This document shows positions 11,880 through 19,142 of a stretch of 64,000 nt of DNA, one piece after another. Position numbers and translations under genes: made by a program. The notes beneath the pieces were generated by a model, which was not told the DNA's origin, ran no database searches, and saw nothing but the letters and a program-made list of their open reading frames with translations. How positions within the stretch are numbered: the stretch's first letter is position 1; the number at the start of each line of letters is the position of its first letter. This stretch comes from Algoriphagus aestuariicola (lineage in GTDB: Bacteria > Bacteroidota > Bacteroidia > Cytophagales > Cyclobacteriaceae), in the NCBI RefSeq assembly GCF_017254835.1, contig NZ_JAFKCW010000007.1:45153-109152 (forward strand), given 5' to 3'.

Positions 11880-11954
11880 GGTGATCCCGCTGGGATTCGA
11901 ACCCAGGACCCATACATTAAAAGTGTATTGCTCTACCAGCTGAGCTACGGAATC
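11879..11954 (-). tRNA. tRNA-Lys (TTT), copy 2, CCA encoded
   Basis: Full cloverleaf on the minus strand: acceptor GATTCCG pairs with CGGGATC; D-arm GCTCAGCTGGTAGAGC; anticodon loop CTTTTAA with anticodon TTT; T-arm CTGGG-TTCGAAT-CCCAG. Discriminator A is followed by a genome-encoded CCA (11879-11881). The 73-nt body is identical to the copy at 12212-12284, but that copy lacks CCA. Last gene of a four-tRNA operon. Confidence 0.97.
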
Positions 11955-11968
11955 GATTAACTACAAAT

Positions 11969-11990
11969 AAAAAGCGGAACGTAATTCCGC
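11969..11990 (-). terminator. Hairpin between tRNA-Arg and tRNA-Lys
   Basis: Six-bp stem GCGGAA/TTCCGC (11974-11979 with 11985-11990) followed on the minus strand by TTTTTATTTG. It could end part of the tRNA transcripts or serve as a processing hairpin. Confidence 0.55.
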
Positions 11991-12001
11991 TCATTTTTTT
12001 G

Positions 12002-12075
12002 TGATCCGCTTAGGATTCGAACCTAAGACCTACTGCTTAGAAGGCAGTTGCTCTATCCAGCTGAGCTAGCGGACC
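12002..12075 (-). tRNA. tRNA-Arg (TCT)
   Basis: Minus-strand cloverleaf: acceptor GGTCCGC/GCGGATC, D-arm GCTCAGCTGGATAGAGC, anticodon stem-loop CTGCCTTCTAAGCAG with anticodon TCT, and T-arm with GGTTCGAATCC. Discriminator A; the next bases are CAAA, so CCA is not encoded. Third gene of the operon. Confidence 0.97.
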
Positions 12076-12101
12076 GAACGACTATCACTAGTCTACTAAA
12101 G

Positions 12102-12175
12102 TCGGGGTGGCAGGATTCGAACCTACGACCTCCACATCCCAAATGTGGCGCGATACCGGGCTACGCTACACCCCG
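12102..12175 (-). tRNA. tRNA-Pro (TGG)
   Basis: Minus-strand cloverleaf with acceptor CGGGGTG/CACCCCG and anticodon stem-loop CCACATTTGGGATGTGG (anticodon TGG). The T-loop GGTTCGAATCC is standard. Discriminator A, no encoded CCA. Second gene of the operon. Confidence 0.97.
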
Positions 12176-12211
12176 AAACTCTACTTTTTCACTCCTTGCG
12201 AGCAAAATCTG

Positions 12212-12284
12212 TGATCCCGCTGGGATTCGAACCCAGGACCCATACATTAAAAGTGTATTGCTCTACCAGCTGAGCTACGGAATC
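12212..12284 (-). tRNA. tRNA-Lys (TTT), copy 1
   Basis: Minus-strand cloverleaf identical over 73 nt to the tRNA-Lys at 11882-11954, anticodon TTT. Discriminator A is followed by CAGA, so CCA must be added after transcription. It is promoter-proximal in the Lys-Pro-Arg-Lys operon. Confidence 0.97.
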
Positions 12285-12347
12285 TTAAATCTTCAAAATT
12301 GGCTCCCTGGCCTTGCTTTTTGCCAGATCATTGCCGTAATTGGACTG

Positions 12348-12378
12348 CAAATTTATGACTCTGATTTCTAAATGCCAA
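12348..12378 (-). promoter_or_regulatory. Promoter of the tRNA operon (TTG-N20-TAAATTTG)
   Basis: On the minus strand, TTG (12376-12378) and a perfect TAnnTTTG -7 box, TAAATTTG (12348-12355), are 20 nt apart, matching the Bacteroidota consensus. It lies about 64 nt upstream of tRNA-Lys and overlaps the start of the divergent BatE-like gene. Confidence 0.6.
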
Positions 12379-13097
12379 GCCTCAAATCAATCTTTCTCAC
12401 AAAACTTTCTATATTTTTTCTCCTCTTTTTGCAAAGCATTCATTGTCAAGCCAATGTACCACAACTCCTGGTAGCAGATTCTTTGTTTCAGCAACGGAGC
12501 TACAAAGAGGCCATGAAAATCTACCAGGAGAACTACCAGGTTGGCATCTACTCCCCTTCCATGTTGCTCAAAATGGCCTTCATCTCAGAGGGGATTGGCG
12601 ACAAGGAAAACGCCACACTCTACCTGAGCAAATACTACGATCTCAGCCCAAATCAACAAACCATCACCAAAATCAAAAGTCTGACCGGTCAGTCAGAACT
12701 GGAGGGATATCAGGTGAGTGACGGGATGAGGTTTGTCCTCTTTTTGGTGGAGTACAAGGAAATCATCGTCGGCGCCCTGACCTTGTTTCTAGTGATATCC
12801 CTGATATTCCTTTGGACCAAAGGAAACAGGTTGACGGAGGCCAGATTCTACTGGCCGTCGGTGATTCTCATCACACTGATATTTGTCACCAACAACTTCC
12901 TGAAAGCACAAAATGCCGCCTTGGTCACCAACAGTCCTACTATGATCGTGTCTAAGCCCAGCGCGGGCGGAGAGATGATCGATCTGGTAGAACCAGGACA
13001 CCGGGTAAAAATCAAAGCATCCAAAGACATCTGGTATGAAGTCGAATGGAAAGAAAAGATCGCCTATATCCGCAAAGACAATGTCACCAGACTTTAG
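12372..13097 (+). CDS. BatE-like TPR/SH3 membrane protein
   Basis: A 241-residue envelope protein of unknown molecular role. An N-terminal signal peptide (hydrophobic 11-25) is followed by a TPR-like helical region at about 33-110, with ADSLFQQRSYKEAMKIYQEN as one repeat. Two membrane spans follow (about 128-146 and 157-175), then a C-terminal SH3-like domain at about 187-241. This order matches the BatE protein of Bacteroidota aerotolerance (Bat) operons, but no batA-D partners are nearby, so it may be a stand-alone paralogue. It diverges from the tRNA operon and converges on the DUF1080 gene with a shared terminator. Confidence 0.65.
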   Translation: MPSLKSIFLTKLSIFFLLFLQSIHCQANVPQLLVADSLFQQRSYKEAMKIYQENYQVGIYSPSMLLKMAFISEGIGDKENATLYLSKYYDLSPNQQTITKIKSLTGQSELEGYQVSDGMRFVLFLVEYKEIIVGALTLFLVISLIFLWTKGNRLTEARFYWPSVILITLIFVTNNFLKAQNAALVTNSPTMIVSKPSAGGEMIDLVEPGHRVKIKASKDIWYEVEWKEKIAYIRKDNVTRL

Positions 13098-13140
13098 GTT
13101 TTGATCACCACTCGATATCAATAACTCATACGAAAAAAAT

Positions 13141-13167
13141 AAGCCCTGAAGATTTTCAGGGCTTTTT
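13141..13167. terminator. Bidirectional terminator between the BatE-like and DUF1080 genes
   Basis: Stem AAGCCCTGAA with TTCAGGGCTT, with A-rich 5' and T-rich 3' flanks, lying between the two convergent stop codons. Confidence 0.93.
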
Positions 13168-13170
13168 CGA

Positions 13171-13914
13171 TTACAGCTTTTTAATTTGAATGTTTCGGTA
13201 GTGGACGACATCTCCGTGATCTTGGAGAGCGATTTTACCCTTCTTGTATTTTCCAAATCCGGGCATGTCCTTAAACTTGCTGTCAGCCACCAAAGCATCC
13301 CATTCTGGCGTCCAAAGCGTGGTGGAAACCACGGTGACTCCATTGAGGATTAGGTCAAGCTTGCCTTGGTTGACAATTACCTCTGCTTGGTTCCATTCTC
13401 CTACCGGCTTAGCCATTTCTTGGCTGCTGATGATCAAGTCATACAGATCACCTGCGCGATGGCTGATGATCTTGCCATCAGGATGGCCGTCGTTATCTAG
13501 CACCTGCATCTCAAGGCCGGTGTGGTAAGTTCGCTCAAACTCCGGCGATTCATGTACCAGGAAAATGATCCCGCTGTTGCCATTGGGAGAGATCTTCCAT
13601 TCAGTCTTGAAATGAAAGTTTTCATACTCCTCATTGGTCACGATGTCCCCACCATCACCTTCCTGCCAACTTTCCTTGTTGGCGGCATCGAGGTAAAGCT
13701 CTCCGTTTTCAACTTTCCAAGCTTTGCCGACTTCCCCTCCACCATACTTTGACCACCCATTCAGGGTCTGCCCGTCAAAAAGGGAGATCCACTCTTCCGC
13801 AGGCTCTGCTGCAACGGCGACGGTGTCGGCGGCTGTACCTTCCTCTGATTTTGGTGCGGAGCAGGCGGCAAGAAGGCCTGCTGCCGCCAATACTGATAGA
13901 TAGCTAACTCTCAT
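13171..13914 (-). CDS. DUF1080 lipoprotein, 3-keto-glycoside hydrolase family
   Basis: Member of the 3-keto-disaccharide hydrolase (DUF1080) family, a concanavalin-like beta-sandwich. The lipobox LLAACS puts the lipidated Cys at 18, so it is a periplasm-facing lipoprotein. Family landmarks are ISLFDGQTLNGWSKYGGG, the NFHFKTEWKISPNGNSGI segment, EMQVLDNDGH and the C-terminal KGKIALQDHGDVVHYRNI. Characterised relatives cleave glycosidic bonds once the sugar C3 has been oxidised, which fits the GMC dehydrogenase and cytochrome encoded nearby. Its start is 3 nt after the cytochrome gene stop; it is the last gene of the four-gene leftward arm. Confidence 0.88.
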   Translation of the reverse strand: MRVSYLSVLAAAGLLAACSAPKSEEGTAADTVAVAAEPAEEWISLFDGQTLNGWSKYGGGEVGKAWKVENGELYLDAANKESWQEGDGGDIVTNEEYENFHFKTEWKISPNGNSGIIFLVHESPEFERTYHTGLEMQVLDNDGHPDGKIISHRAGDLYDLIISSQEMAKPVGEWNQAEVIVNQGKLDLILNGVTVVSTTLWTPEWDALVADSKFKDMPGFGKYKKGKIALQDHGDVVHYRNIQIKKL

Positions 13915-13917
13915 CTT

Positions 13918-14343
13918 TTATTTTTTCAGAAGCAAGATGTAGCGAACCATATCCTTTGCATCTTCCTCGCTAAGCGCTGGATGCGGAGACATCATTACTT
14001 CACCCCAGACACCTGCTCCACCTTCGATTACCTTCTTGGCAAGCATGGTTACATTCTCCTCAGTGTTTTCGTATTTCGCTGCCACTTCCGCATAGGAAGG
14101 CCCGATTATCTTCCTTTCAACCATGTGGCAAGTCATACAGTCAGATCCTTTTACTTTTTCCACTCCTTTGATGTAGATAGGATCATCCTTGTATTTCTCT
14201 TCAAGGCTCATTTCCGGCGCGGGAGCAGTAGCCTCTGCTGTAGTCGAAGCCGCTTCAGAACTAGACTCAGCAGTTTTTTCTCCTCCTCCACATGCGAATG
14301 CAAAGCCTGCGATTATTGCGAATACCAGATTGCGTTTTTTCAT
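13918..14343 (-). CDS. Class I cytochrome c lipoprotein
   Basis: Small monohaem electron carrier, 141 residues from the ATG at 14341-14343. The longer open frame upstream lacks a signal peptide, whereas this start gives MKKRNLVFAIIAGFAFAC with a lipobox Cys18. An Ala/Thr/Glu-rich linker precedes the haem domain. Haem attachment is CMTCH at 69-73, and the distal Met is in VMMSPHPALS (about 117-118). The C-terminal helix is DAKDMVRYILLLKK. Cytochromes of this type accept electrons from sugar dehydrogenases of the GMC/subunit-3 kind; both partners are in this cluster. It is operonic with the DUF1080 gene. Confidence 0.92.
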   Translation of the reverse strand: MKKRNLVFAIIAGFAFACGGGEKTAESSSEAASTTAEATAPAPEMSLEEKYKDDPIYIKGVEKVKGSDCMTCHMVERKIIGPSYAEVAAKYENTEENVTMLAKKVIEGGAGVWGEVMMSPHPALSEEDAKDMVRYILLLKK

Positions 14344-14501
14344 TTGTTGGTTTCTAGGTTTTTTACTTTGTTTTTGAATTGAATAATTAGGTGCTTCGAC
14401 TAGGAAAACCAATTTGATCGATGGAAACGTGGAAGCTCGCTCCATTCTATCCTTGGGATCCCCCGTGCCGAGGCAATTATTTTGTTTTTTTGACGGGGTA
14501 A

Positions 14502-15554
14502 TTATATCCCCAAAATTTTTCTGTTGAAGGCTTCGTCAGCTCCGGTACCCGCGAAATCGTCAAAAGCCTTCTCCGTCACCCGGATAATATGGCTATCGAT
14601 GAATGGCGCACCTTCGGCAGCACCCTGTTCGGGATGTTTGATCGCGCACTCCCACTCCAACACAGCCCATCCGCTGTAATCGTACTGCGAAAGTTTGGTA
14701 AATATTCCCGCAAAATCAACCTGCCCATCTCCCAAAGATCTAAAACGCCCAGCGCGCTCGACCCAACCTTGATAGCCACCATATACTCCCTGCTTTCCTG
14801 TAGGGTTAAATTCGGCGTCTTTCACATGGAAAGCCTTGATGCGATCGTGGTAAAAATCAATGAATTGGAGGTAATCCAGGCATTGGAGCACGAAGTGGCT
14901 TGGATCGTAAAGAATGTTGGCGCGCTTGTGGCCTCCCACTTTCTCTAGGAACATCTCGAAGGTCACTCCGTCATGCAAGTCTTCGCCAGGGTGCAGTTCG
15001 TAGCAGACATCCACACCATAGTTATCAAACTCATTCAGGATCGGCAGCCATCTCTTGGCCAGTTCGCCAAACCCTGTCTCCACCAGTCCAGCAGGACGCT
15101 GAGGCCAAGGATAAACCGTGTGCCACATGAGCGCTCCTGAGAACGTCGCGTGGGCGGTCAGACCCAAGTTAGCCGAGGCTTTGGCACCATATTTAAGCTG
15201 TTGGGTTGCCCATTCCGATTTGCCTTTGAGGTCGCCTTTTAGATTTGCCGGAGCAAAACCATCAAATAACTCATTGTAGCCGGGATGGACAGCCACCAAC
15301 TGGCCTTGCAAGTGGGTGGAAAGCTCGGTGATTTCCATACCCGCTTCGGCTACGACGCCTTTGATCTCGTCTGCATAAGTCTTGCTTTCAGCCGCTTTTT
15401 GCAAGTCGATCATTCTGGCGTCCCAGCTCGGAATCTGTATTCCCTTATATCCGAGGTCAGCCATGTACTGGCTGATGTTTTTCAGGTTGTTGAAAGGTGC
15501 CTTATCGTCGGCAAACTGCGCCAAGAATACTGCGGGCCCTTTGATTGTTTTCAT
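14502..15554 (-). CDS. Sugar phosphate isomerase/epimerase-like TIM-barrel protein (cytoplasmic)
   Basis: Xylose-isomerase-like AP-endonuclease-2 superfamily TIM barrel, 350 residues, without a signal peptide. Putative metal ligands are seen in VCYELHPGEDL, NILYDPSHFVLQ, AFHVKDAEF and WAVLEWECAI. Members isomerise, epimerise or hydrolyse sugars; in 3-keto-sugar clusters they are thought to handle the 3-keto monosaccharide. It lies 31 nt downstream of the Gfo/Idh/MocA gene and 158 nt upstream of the cytochrome gene, so the first two genes may be more tightly coupled than the last two. Confidence 0.85.
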   Translation of the reverse strand: MKTIKGPAVFLAQFADDKAPFNNLKNISQYMADLGYKGIQIPSWDARMIDLQKAAESKTYADEIKGVVAEAGMEITELSTHLQGQLVAVHPGYNELFDGFAPANLKGDLKGKSEWATQQLKYGAKASANLGLTAHATFSGALMWHTVYPWPQRPAGLVETGFGELAKRWLPILNEFDNYGVDVCYELHPGEDLHDGVTFEMFLEKVGGHKRANILYDPSHFVLQCLDYLQFIDFYHDRIKAFHVKDAEFNPTGKQGVYGGYQGWVERAGRFRSLGDGQVDFAGIFTKLSQYDYSGWAVLEWECAIKHPEQGAAEGAPFIDSHIIRVTEKAFDDFAGTGADEAFNRKILGI

Positions 15555-15585
15555 ATTAACTGAGGATTTGAGTTATTGTCAATAA

Positions 15586-16755
15586 TTATTTCTCTACGAT
15601 AAAAGGTGTCCATTTCGTTTCGGACTTGGTACTGGCCAAGACGTGGTCGATGAAAGCCATCCCCCGAATGCCGTCTTCTATGCCCGGATAGTCTTCCCAT
15701 TCCCACTTAGGTGTTTGACCTTCCCGATCCGCATAGATACATCGGGCGAAATTTCGGTAAAGGTTGGCAAACGCCTCCACATATCCCTCTGGATGGCCAG
15801 CCGGTGTACGGGTATTTTCCTGCGCTAGGGACCCGAGATAGCCTGTTCCAGCACGATAGATCTGTGCGGGCTCATTTGGAAATCTAACCGTGAGTGAATT
15901 GTTCAGCTCCTGCTCCCATTCCAAGCCTCCTTTCTCCCCGTAGACTCTCACCTTGAGATTGTTTTCGCAGCCGGTATCCGTCTGCGAAGCCATAAGAACC
16001 CCAGACGCTCCATTTTCAAATCTAAGAAGGACCACTCCGTCGTCATCGATGGGACGCCCGTCGATTTTGATATACAAGTCCGCGCAAAGCTGGGACACTT
16101 TCTCACCGCTGATGTATTCCGCCATATGAAAGGCATGGGTTCCGATATCTCCCATACATCCCGCCAAGCCATTTCGGGCGGGATCGGTTCTCCATTCCGC
16201 CTGCTTGTTGTTTTCTGTCTCCAAAAGTTTGTACAGCCAGCCCTGGGGATACTCGACGTAGACTTTGCGTACTTTGCCGATCTTCCCCTCGGCCACCATC
16301 TGCCGGGCCTGTTTGATCATCGGATATCCCGAATACGTATGGGTGAGCAAAAAACGCCTGTCCGATTTTCCTACGGCATGATAAAGTTCCTTTGCCTCTT
16401 GGTAATTCAATGTCAAAGGCTTGTCCAAAGCGACATGAAATCCATAATTGAGAGCCTTGACAGTGGGATCAAAGTGCACATTGTTAGGGGTGACGATAGC
16501 CACCACATCCATGCGCTGCCCCTCGGGCAATTGGGATTCCTTTTCGTACATCTCGTCGTAGGAACCGTACACTCTGGCTGGATCCAGCATGAGCTCTTCG
16601 CCTCGCTGTTTGGATTTGGCAGGATTGGAGCTAAACGCACCGCAGACTAGTTCGAACATTCCGTCCATCAATGCCCCATTCAGGTGGATCGCGCCGATGA
16701 AGGAACCCGGTCCTCCGCCTACGAGTCCGAGTTTCAATTTTTTAGCTGTTGACAT
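15586..16755 (-). CDS. Gfo/Idh/MocA-family oxidoreductase
   Basis: NAD(P)-dependent sugar dehydrogenase/reductase, 389 residues. The Rossmann loop is LVGGGPGSFIGAIHL near the N-terminus and the conserved catalytic-lysine region reads ALDKPLTL (DKP instead of the common EKP). The C-terminal domain includes GDIGTHAFHMAEYISG, with the His and Asp used in catalysis. No signal peptide, so cytoplasmic. The likely role here is interconversion of 3-keto and normal sugars. It is the first gene of the leftward arm, reading away from the shared regulatory region at 16756-17001. Confidence 0.9.
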   Translation of the reverse strand: MSTAKKLKLGLVGGGPGSFIGAIHLNGALMDGMFELVCGAFSSNPAKSKQRGEELMLDPARVYGSYDEMYEKESQLPEGQRMDVVAIVTPNNVHFDPTVKALNYGFHVALDKPLTLNYQEAKELYHAVGKSDRRFLLTHTYSGYPMIKQARQMVAEGKIGKVRKVYVEYPQGWLYKLLETENNKQAEWRTDPARNGLAGCMGDIGTHAFHMAEYISGEKVSQLCADLYIKIDGRPIDDDGVVLLRFENGASGVLMASQTDTGCENNLKVRVYGEKGGLEWEQELNNSLTVRFPNEPAQIYRAGTGYLGSLAQENTRTPAGHPEGYVEAFANLYRNFARCIYADREGQTPKWEWEDYPGIEDGIRGMAFIDHVLASTKSETKWTPFIVEK

Positions 16756-17001
16756 CGGTCAAAAGATTAGTTTATTAGGTTATTTGAGTTGAAAATTTGA
16801 ATTCTGGATGGAAATTCCGGAGTTCCTGAGAGTTAGCACAGGTTAATATGATCAATTGTCACAAGGGGTTATGAGTGGCTTTGACAAAACTTTTAAGTCG
16901 CTTTCTTAGGAATCTCAAAGGAGATGCTTAAAATACGGCAAAAAGCCCAAAATCTAAATTTCAGCTTACAATTTCGATTTTTCAACCCAAAAAACCAGCC
17001 C
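16756..17001. promoter_or_regulatory. Divergent control region of the 3-keto-sugar cluster
   Basis: A 246-nt AT-rich space between the two divergent arms. It contains an inverted repeat TTGTCA (16856-16861) / TGACAA (16882-16887) whose arms are 26 bp apart, and a TTGAC-type -35/-33 element at 16881. No single promoter stands out; the dyad is a candidate operator. Confidence 0.45.
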
Positions 17002-18228
17002 ATGAATTTCTCCACCAAGTTTCGTCTTTCCCTGATGATGTTTATGGAGTTTTTCGTTTGGGGGTCTTGGTATGTGACGATGGGCACCTTCTTGGGAACC
17101 AATCTCGCTGCGAGCGACGGGGATATTTCCTTGGCATTTGCGACCCAGTCCTTCGGGGCGATCATAGCGCCATTTGTCGTAGGACTCATCGCCGACCGCT
17201 ATTTTCAGGCCCAGCGTATCTTGGGAGTCATCCACCTAGTCGGGGCTTGGCTGATGTACCGCATGTACGAAAGCGGGGAATTCTCGGAGTTCTTCCCCTT
17301 TTTGCTCGTGTACATGATACTGTTCATGCCCACTTTGGCGCTTGTGAATTCCATTTCTTTTAACCAAATGACCAACCCCGCCAAGGAGTTTTCGATCGTG
17401 AGGGTCTGGGGCACCATCGGCTGGATAGCCGCGGGGATTTTGATCAGCGCATTTTCCTGGGATAGTCCCGAGGGACTTGCTGAGGGCTTACTGAGAAACA
17501 CCTGGCTGATGACTTCCATCGTTTCCCTGGCCATGGGCCTGTACAGCATGACGCTGCCCGAGACACCTCCCAAAAGCAAACGAGAGGGAGAATTCAGGCT
17601 TTCGAGAGCTTTGGGCCTTGACGCGCTGGCAATGCTCAAGGATCGTAACTATACCATTTTCTTCATCTCTTCCATCCTAATCTGCATTCCCCTAGCCTTC
17701 TACTACCAAAATGCCAGTCCGTTTTTGACTGAGATCGGCGTCAAAAACTCCACGGGCAAGATGGCCTTGGGGCAAGTGTCAGAAGTCTTGTTTATGCTGG
17801 CGTTACCGATATTTTTTTACCGATTTGGACTCAAAAAGACGCTGATCGTCGCGATGCTGGCTTGGGCTTCCCGCTACGTGCTTTTCGCTTTGGGCGATGC
17901 GGACTCTGGCTTATGGATGCTGATGGGCGGCATTCTGCTACATGGCGTCTGCTATGACTTCTTCTTTGTCAGTGGACAGATCTATACCGACTCCCATGCC
18001 GGGCAGGAATTCAAATCCTCCGCCCAGGGATTGATCACTTTGGCCACCTATGGCCTGGGGATGCTGATTGGCTTCTGGGCCGCCGGGCAGATTTCGGATT
18101 ACTACCTCAATCCGGCCGGACTTCACGACTGGAAATCAATTTGGCTGGTTCCGGCTGGCATTTCCGTTTTGGTTTTACTATTTTTCATCTCTTTTTTCAA
18201 AAGAGAAAAAGAACCCTCTCACCAATAA
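17002..18228 (+). CDS. MFS transporter, nucleoside:H+ symporter (NupG/XapB) type
   Basis: Twelve-helix inner-membrane permease, 408 residues from the ATG at 17002. The upstream 26 codons of open frame are rejected because MNFSTKFRLSLMMFMEFFVWGSWYV is the standard start of this family. The first helix motif FFVWGSWYVTMGTFLG and the RVWGTIGWIAAG segment are characteristic of nucleoside-permease-like MFS proteins. In sugar clusters of Bacteroidota this group is usually an uncharacterised uptake system; here the substrate is probably a sugar or 3-keto sugar rather than a nucleoside. It is first in the rightward arm, 12 nt before the next gene. Confidence 0.85.
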   Translation: MNFSTKFRLSLMMFMEFFVWGSWYVTMGTFLGTNLAASDGDISLAFATQSFGAIIAPFVVGLIADRYFQAQRILGVIHLVGAWLMYRMYESGEFSEFFPFLLVYMILFMPTLALVNSISFNQMTNPAKEFSIVRVWGTIGWIAAGILISAFSWDSPEGLAEGLLRNTWLMTSIVSLAMGLYSMTLPETPPKSKREGEFRLSRALGLDALAMLKDRNYTIFFISSILICIPLAFYYQNASPFLTEIGVKNSTGKMALGQVSEVLFMLALPIFFYRFGLKKTLIVAMLAWASRYVLFALGDADSGLWMLMGGILLHGVCYDFFFVSGQIYTDSHAGQEFKSSAQGLITLATYGLGMLIGFWAAGQISDYYLNPAGLHDWKSIWLVPAGISVLVLLFFISFFKREKEPSHQ

Positions 18229-18240
18229 ACCCCGTTAACT

Positions 18241-19116
18241 ATGAATTTTGACTCAAGCAGAAGGTCTTCCTTCAAGAAAATGATCTTGGGAGGAGCTGCG
18301 ATGGGCACGATGTCTTCTTTCGACTGGAAAGCAGACCAAGCACCGCTTCAACTCAAGGGAAATATCAAACACGGTGTCTGTGCTTGGACCATGCCTTCCT
18401 TCAGCCTGGACGAGCTTTGCGTAGCTGTGAAAAAAATCGGCTTCAACGCAATTGACCTCGTCGGACCAAAGGACTGGGACACGCTCAAAACCCACGGAGT
18501 CGAATGCTCCATGTGCAACGGAGCTGAGCTGGGCATTCCCAAAGGATGGAACGATCCCCAGTACCACGAACAATTGATAAAAAACTACACCGAGCTTATT
18601 CCCCAGGTAGCCAAGTATGGCTACAAAAACCTGATCTGCTTCTCAGGAAACCGCAACGGCATGGACGATGAAGTCGGTATGAAAAACTGCGCCCAAGGGC
18701 TCAAACAAATCATCGGAGTAGCAGAAAAGCATGGAGTGATCATTCAAATGGAACTGCTCAACAGCAAAGTAAACCACAAAGACTATATGTGCGACCTCTC
18801 CCCATGGGGCGTCGAGCTCTGCAAGATGGTCGGAAGCGAAAACTTCAAGCTTCTCTTTGATATTTACCACATGCAGATCGACGAGGGCGACCTCATCCGG
18901 AGCATTCAGGCCAACCACCAATACTTTGGTCATTACCATACGGCCGGAAATCCAGGCAGGAACGAACTCGACGAAAACCAGGAAATCAACTACCCAGCCG
19001 TCATGCGGGCCATTGTGGCTACCGGATACCAAGGCTTCGTTTCCCACGAATTCATCCCAAAATCCGATGATAAAATCGCCGCACTGGCTCAAGCGGTGCA
19101 GGTCTGTGATGTTTAA
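18241..19116 (+). CDS. Tat-exported TIM-barrel protein, hydroxypyruvate isomerase-like
   Basis: A 291-residue xylose-isomerase-like TIM barrel. The N-terminus SSRRSSFKKMILGGAAMGTMSS carries a twin-arginine signal, so the protein folds in the cytoplasm and acts in the periplasm. Probable metal ligands are in IIQMELLNSK, FDIYHMQIDEG, YFGHYHTAGNPGR and GFVSHEFIPK, the Glu/Asp/His/Glu set of hydroxypyruvate and tagatose/psicose epimerase relatives. True hydroxypyruvate isomerases are cytoplasmic, so that name is only a family label. The gene is packed between the transporter (12 nt) and the GMC gene (26 nt). Confidence 0.84.
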   Translation: MNFDSSRRSSFKKMILGGAAMGTMSSFDWKADQAPLQLKGNIKHGVCAWTMPSFSLDELCVAVKKIGFNAIDLVGPKDWDTLKTHGVECSMCNGAELGIPKGWNDPQYHEQLIKNYTELIPQVAKYGYKNLICFSGNRNGMDDEVGMKNCAQGLKQIIGVAEKHGVIIQMELLNSKVNHKDYMCDLSPWGVELCKMVGSENFKLLFDIYHMQIDEGDLIRSIQANHQYFGHYHTAGNPGRNELDENQEINYPAVMRAIVATGYQGFVSHEFIPKSDDKIAALAQAVQVCDV

Positions 19117-19142
19117 CTAATTAAACCAAAATACCCATACTT

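Noticed and set aside
11740-12371. Two plus-strand open frames across the tRNA cluster
   Set aside because: They read through tRNA genes on the opposite strand; the repeated RT/DP-rich strings come from tRNA T-arm sequence.
13171-14343. Idea that the cytochrome and DUF1080 gene form a separate unit from the upstream TIM barrel
   Set aside because: The 158-nt gap is larger than the others but contains no terminator or clear promoter, so one leftward arm is the simpler reading.
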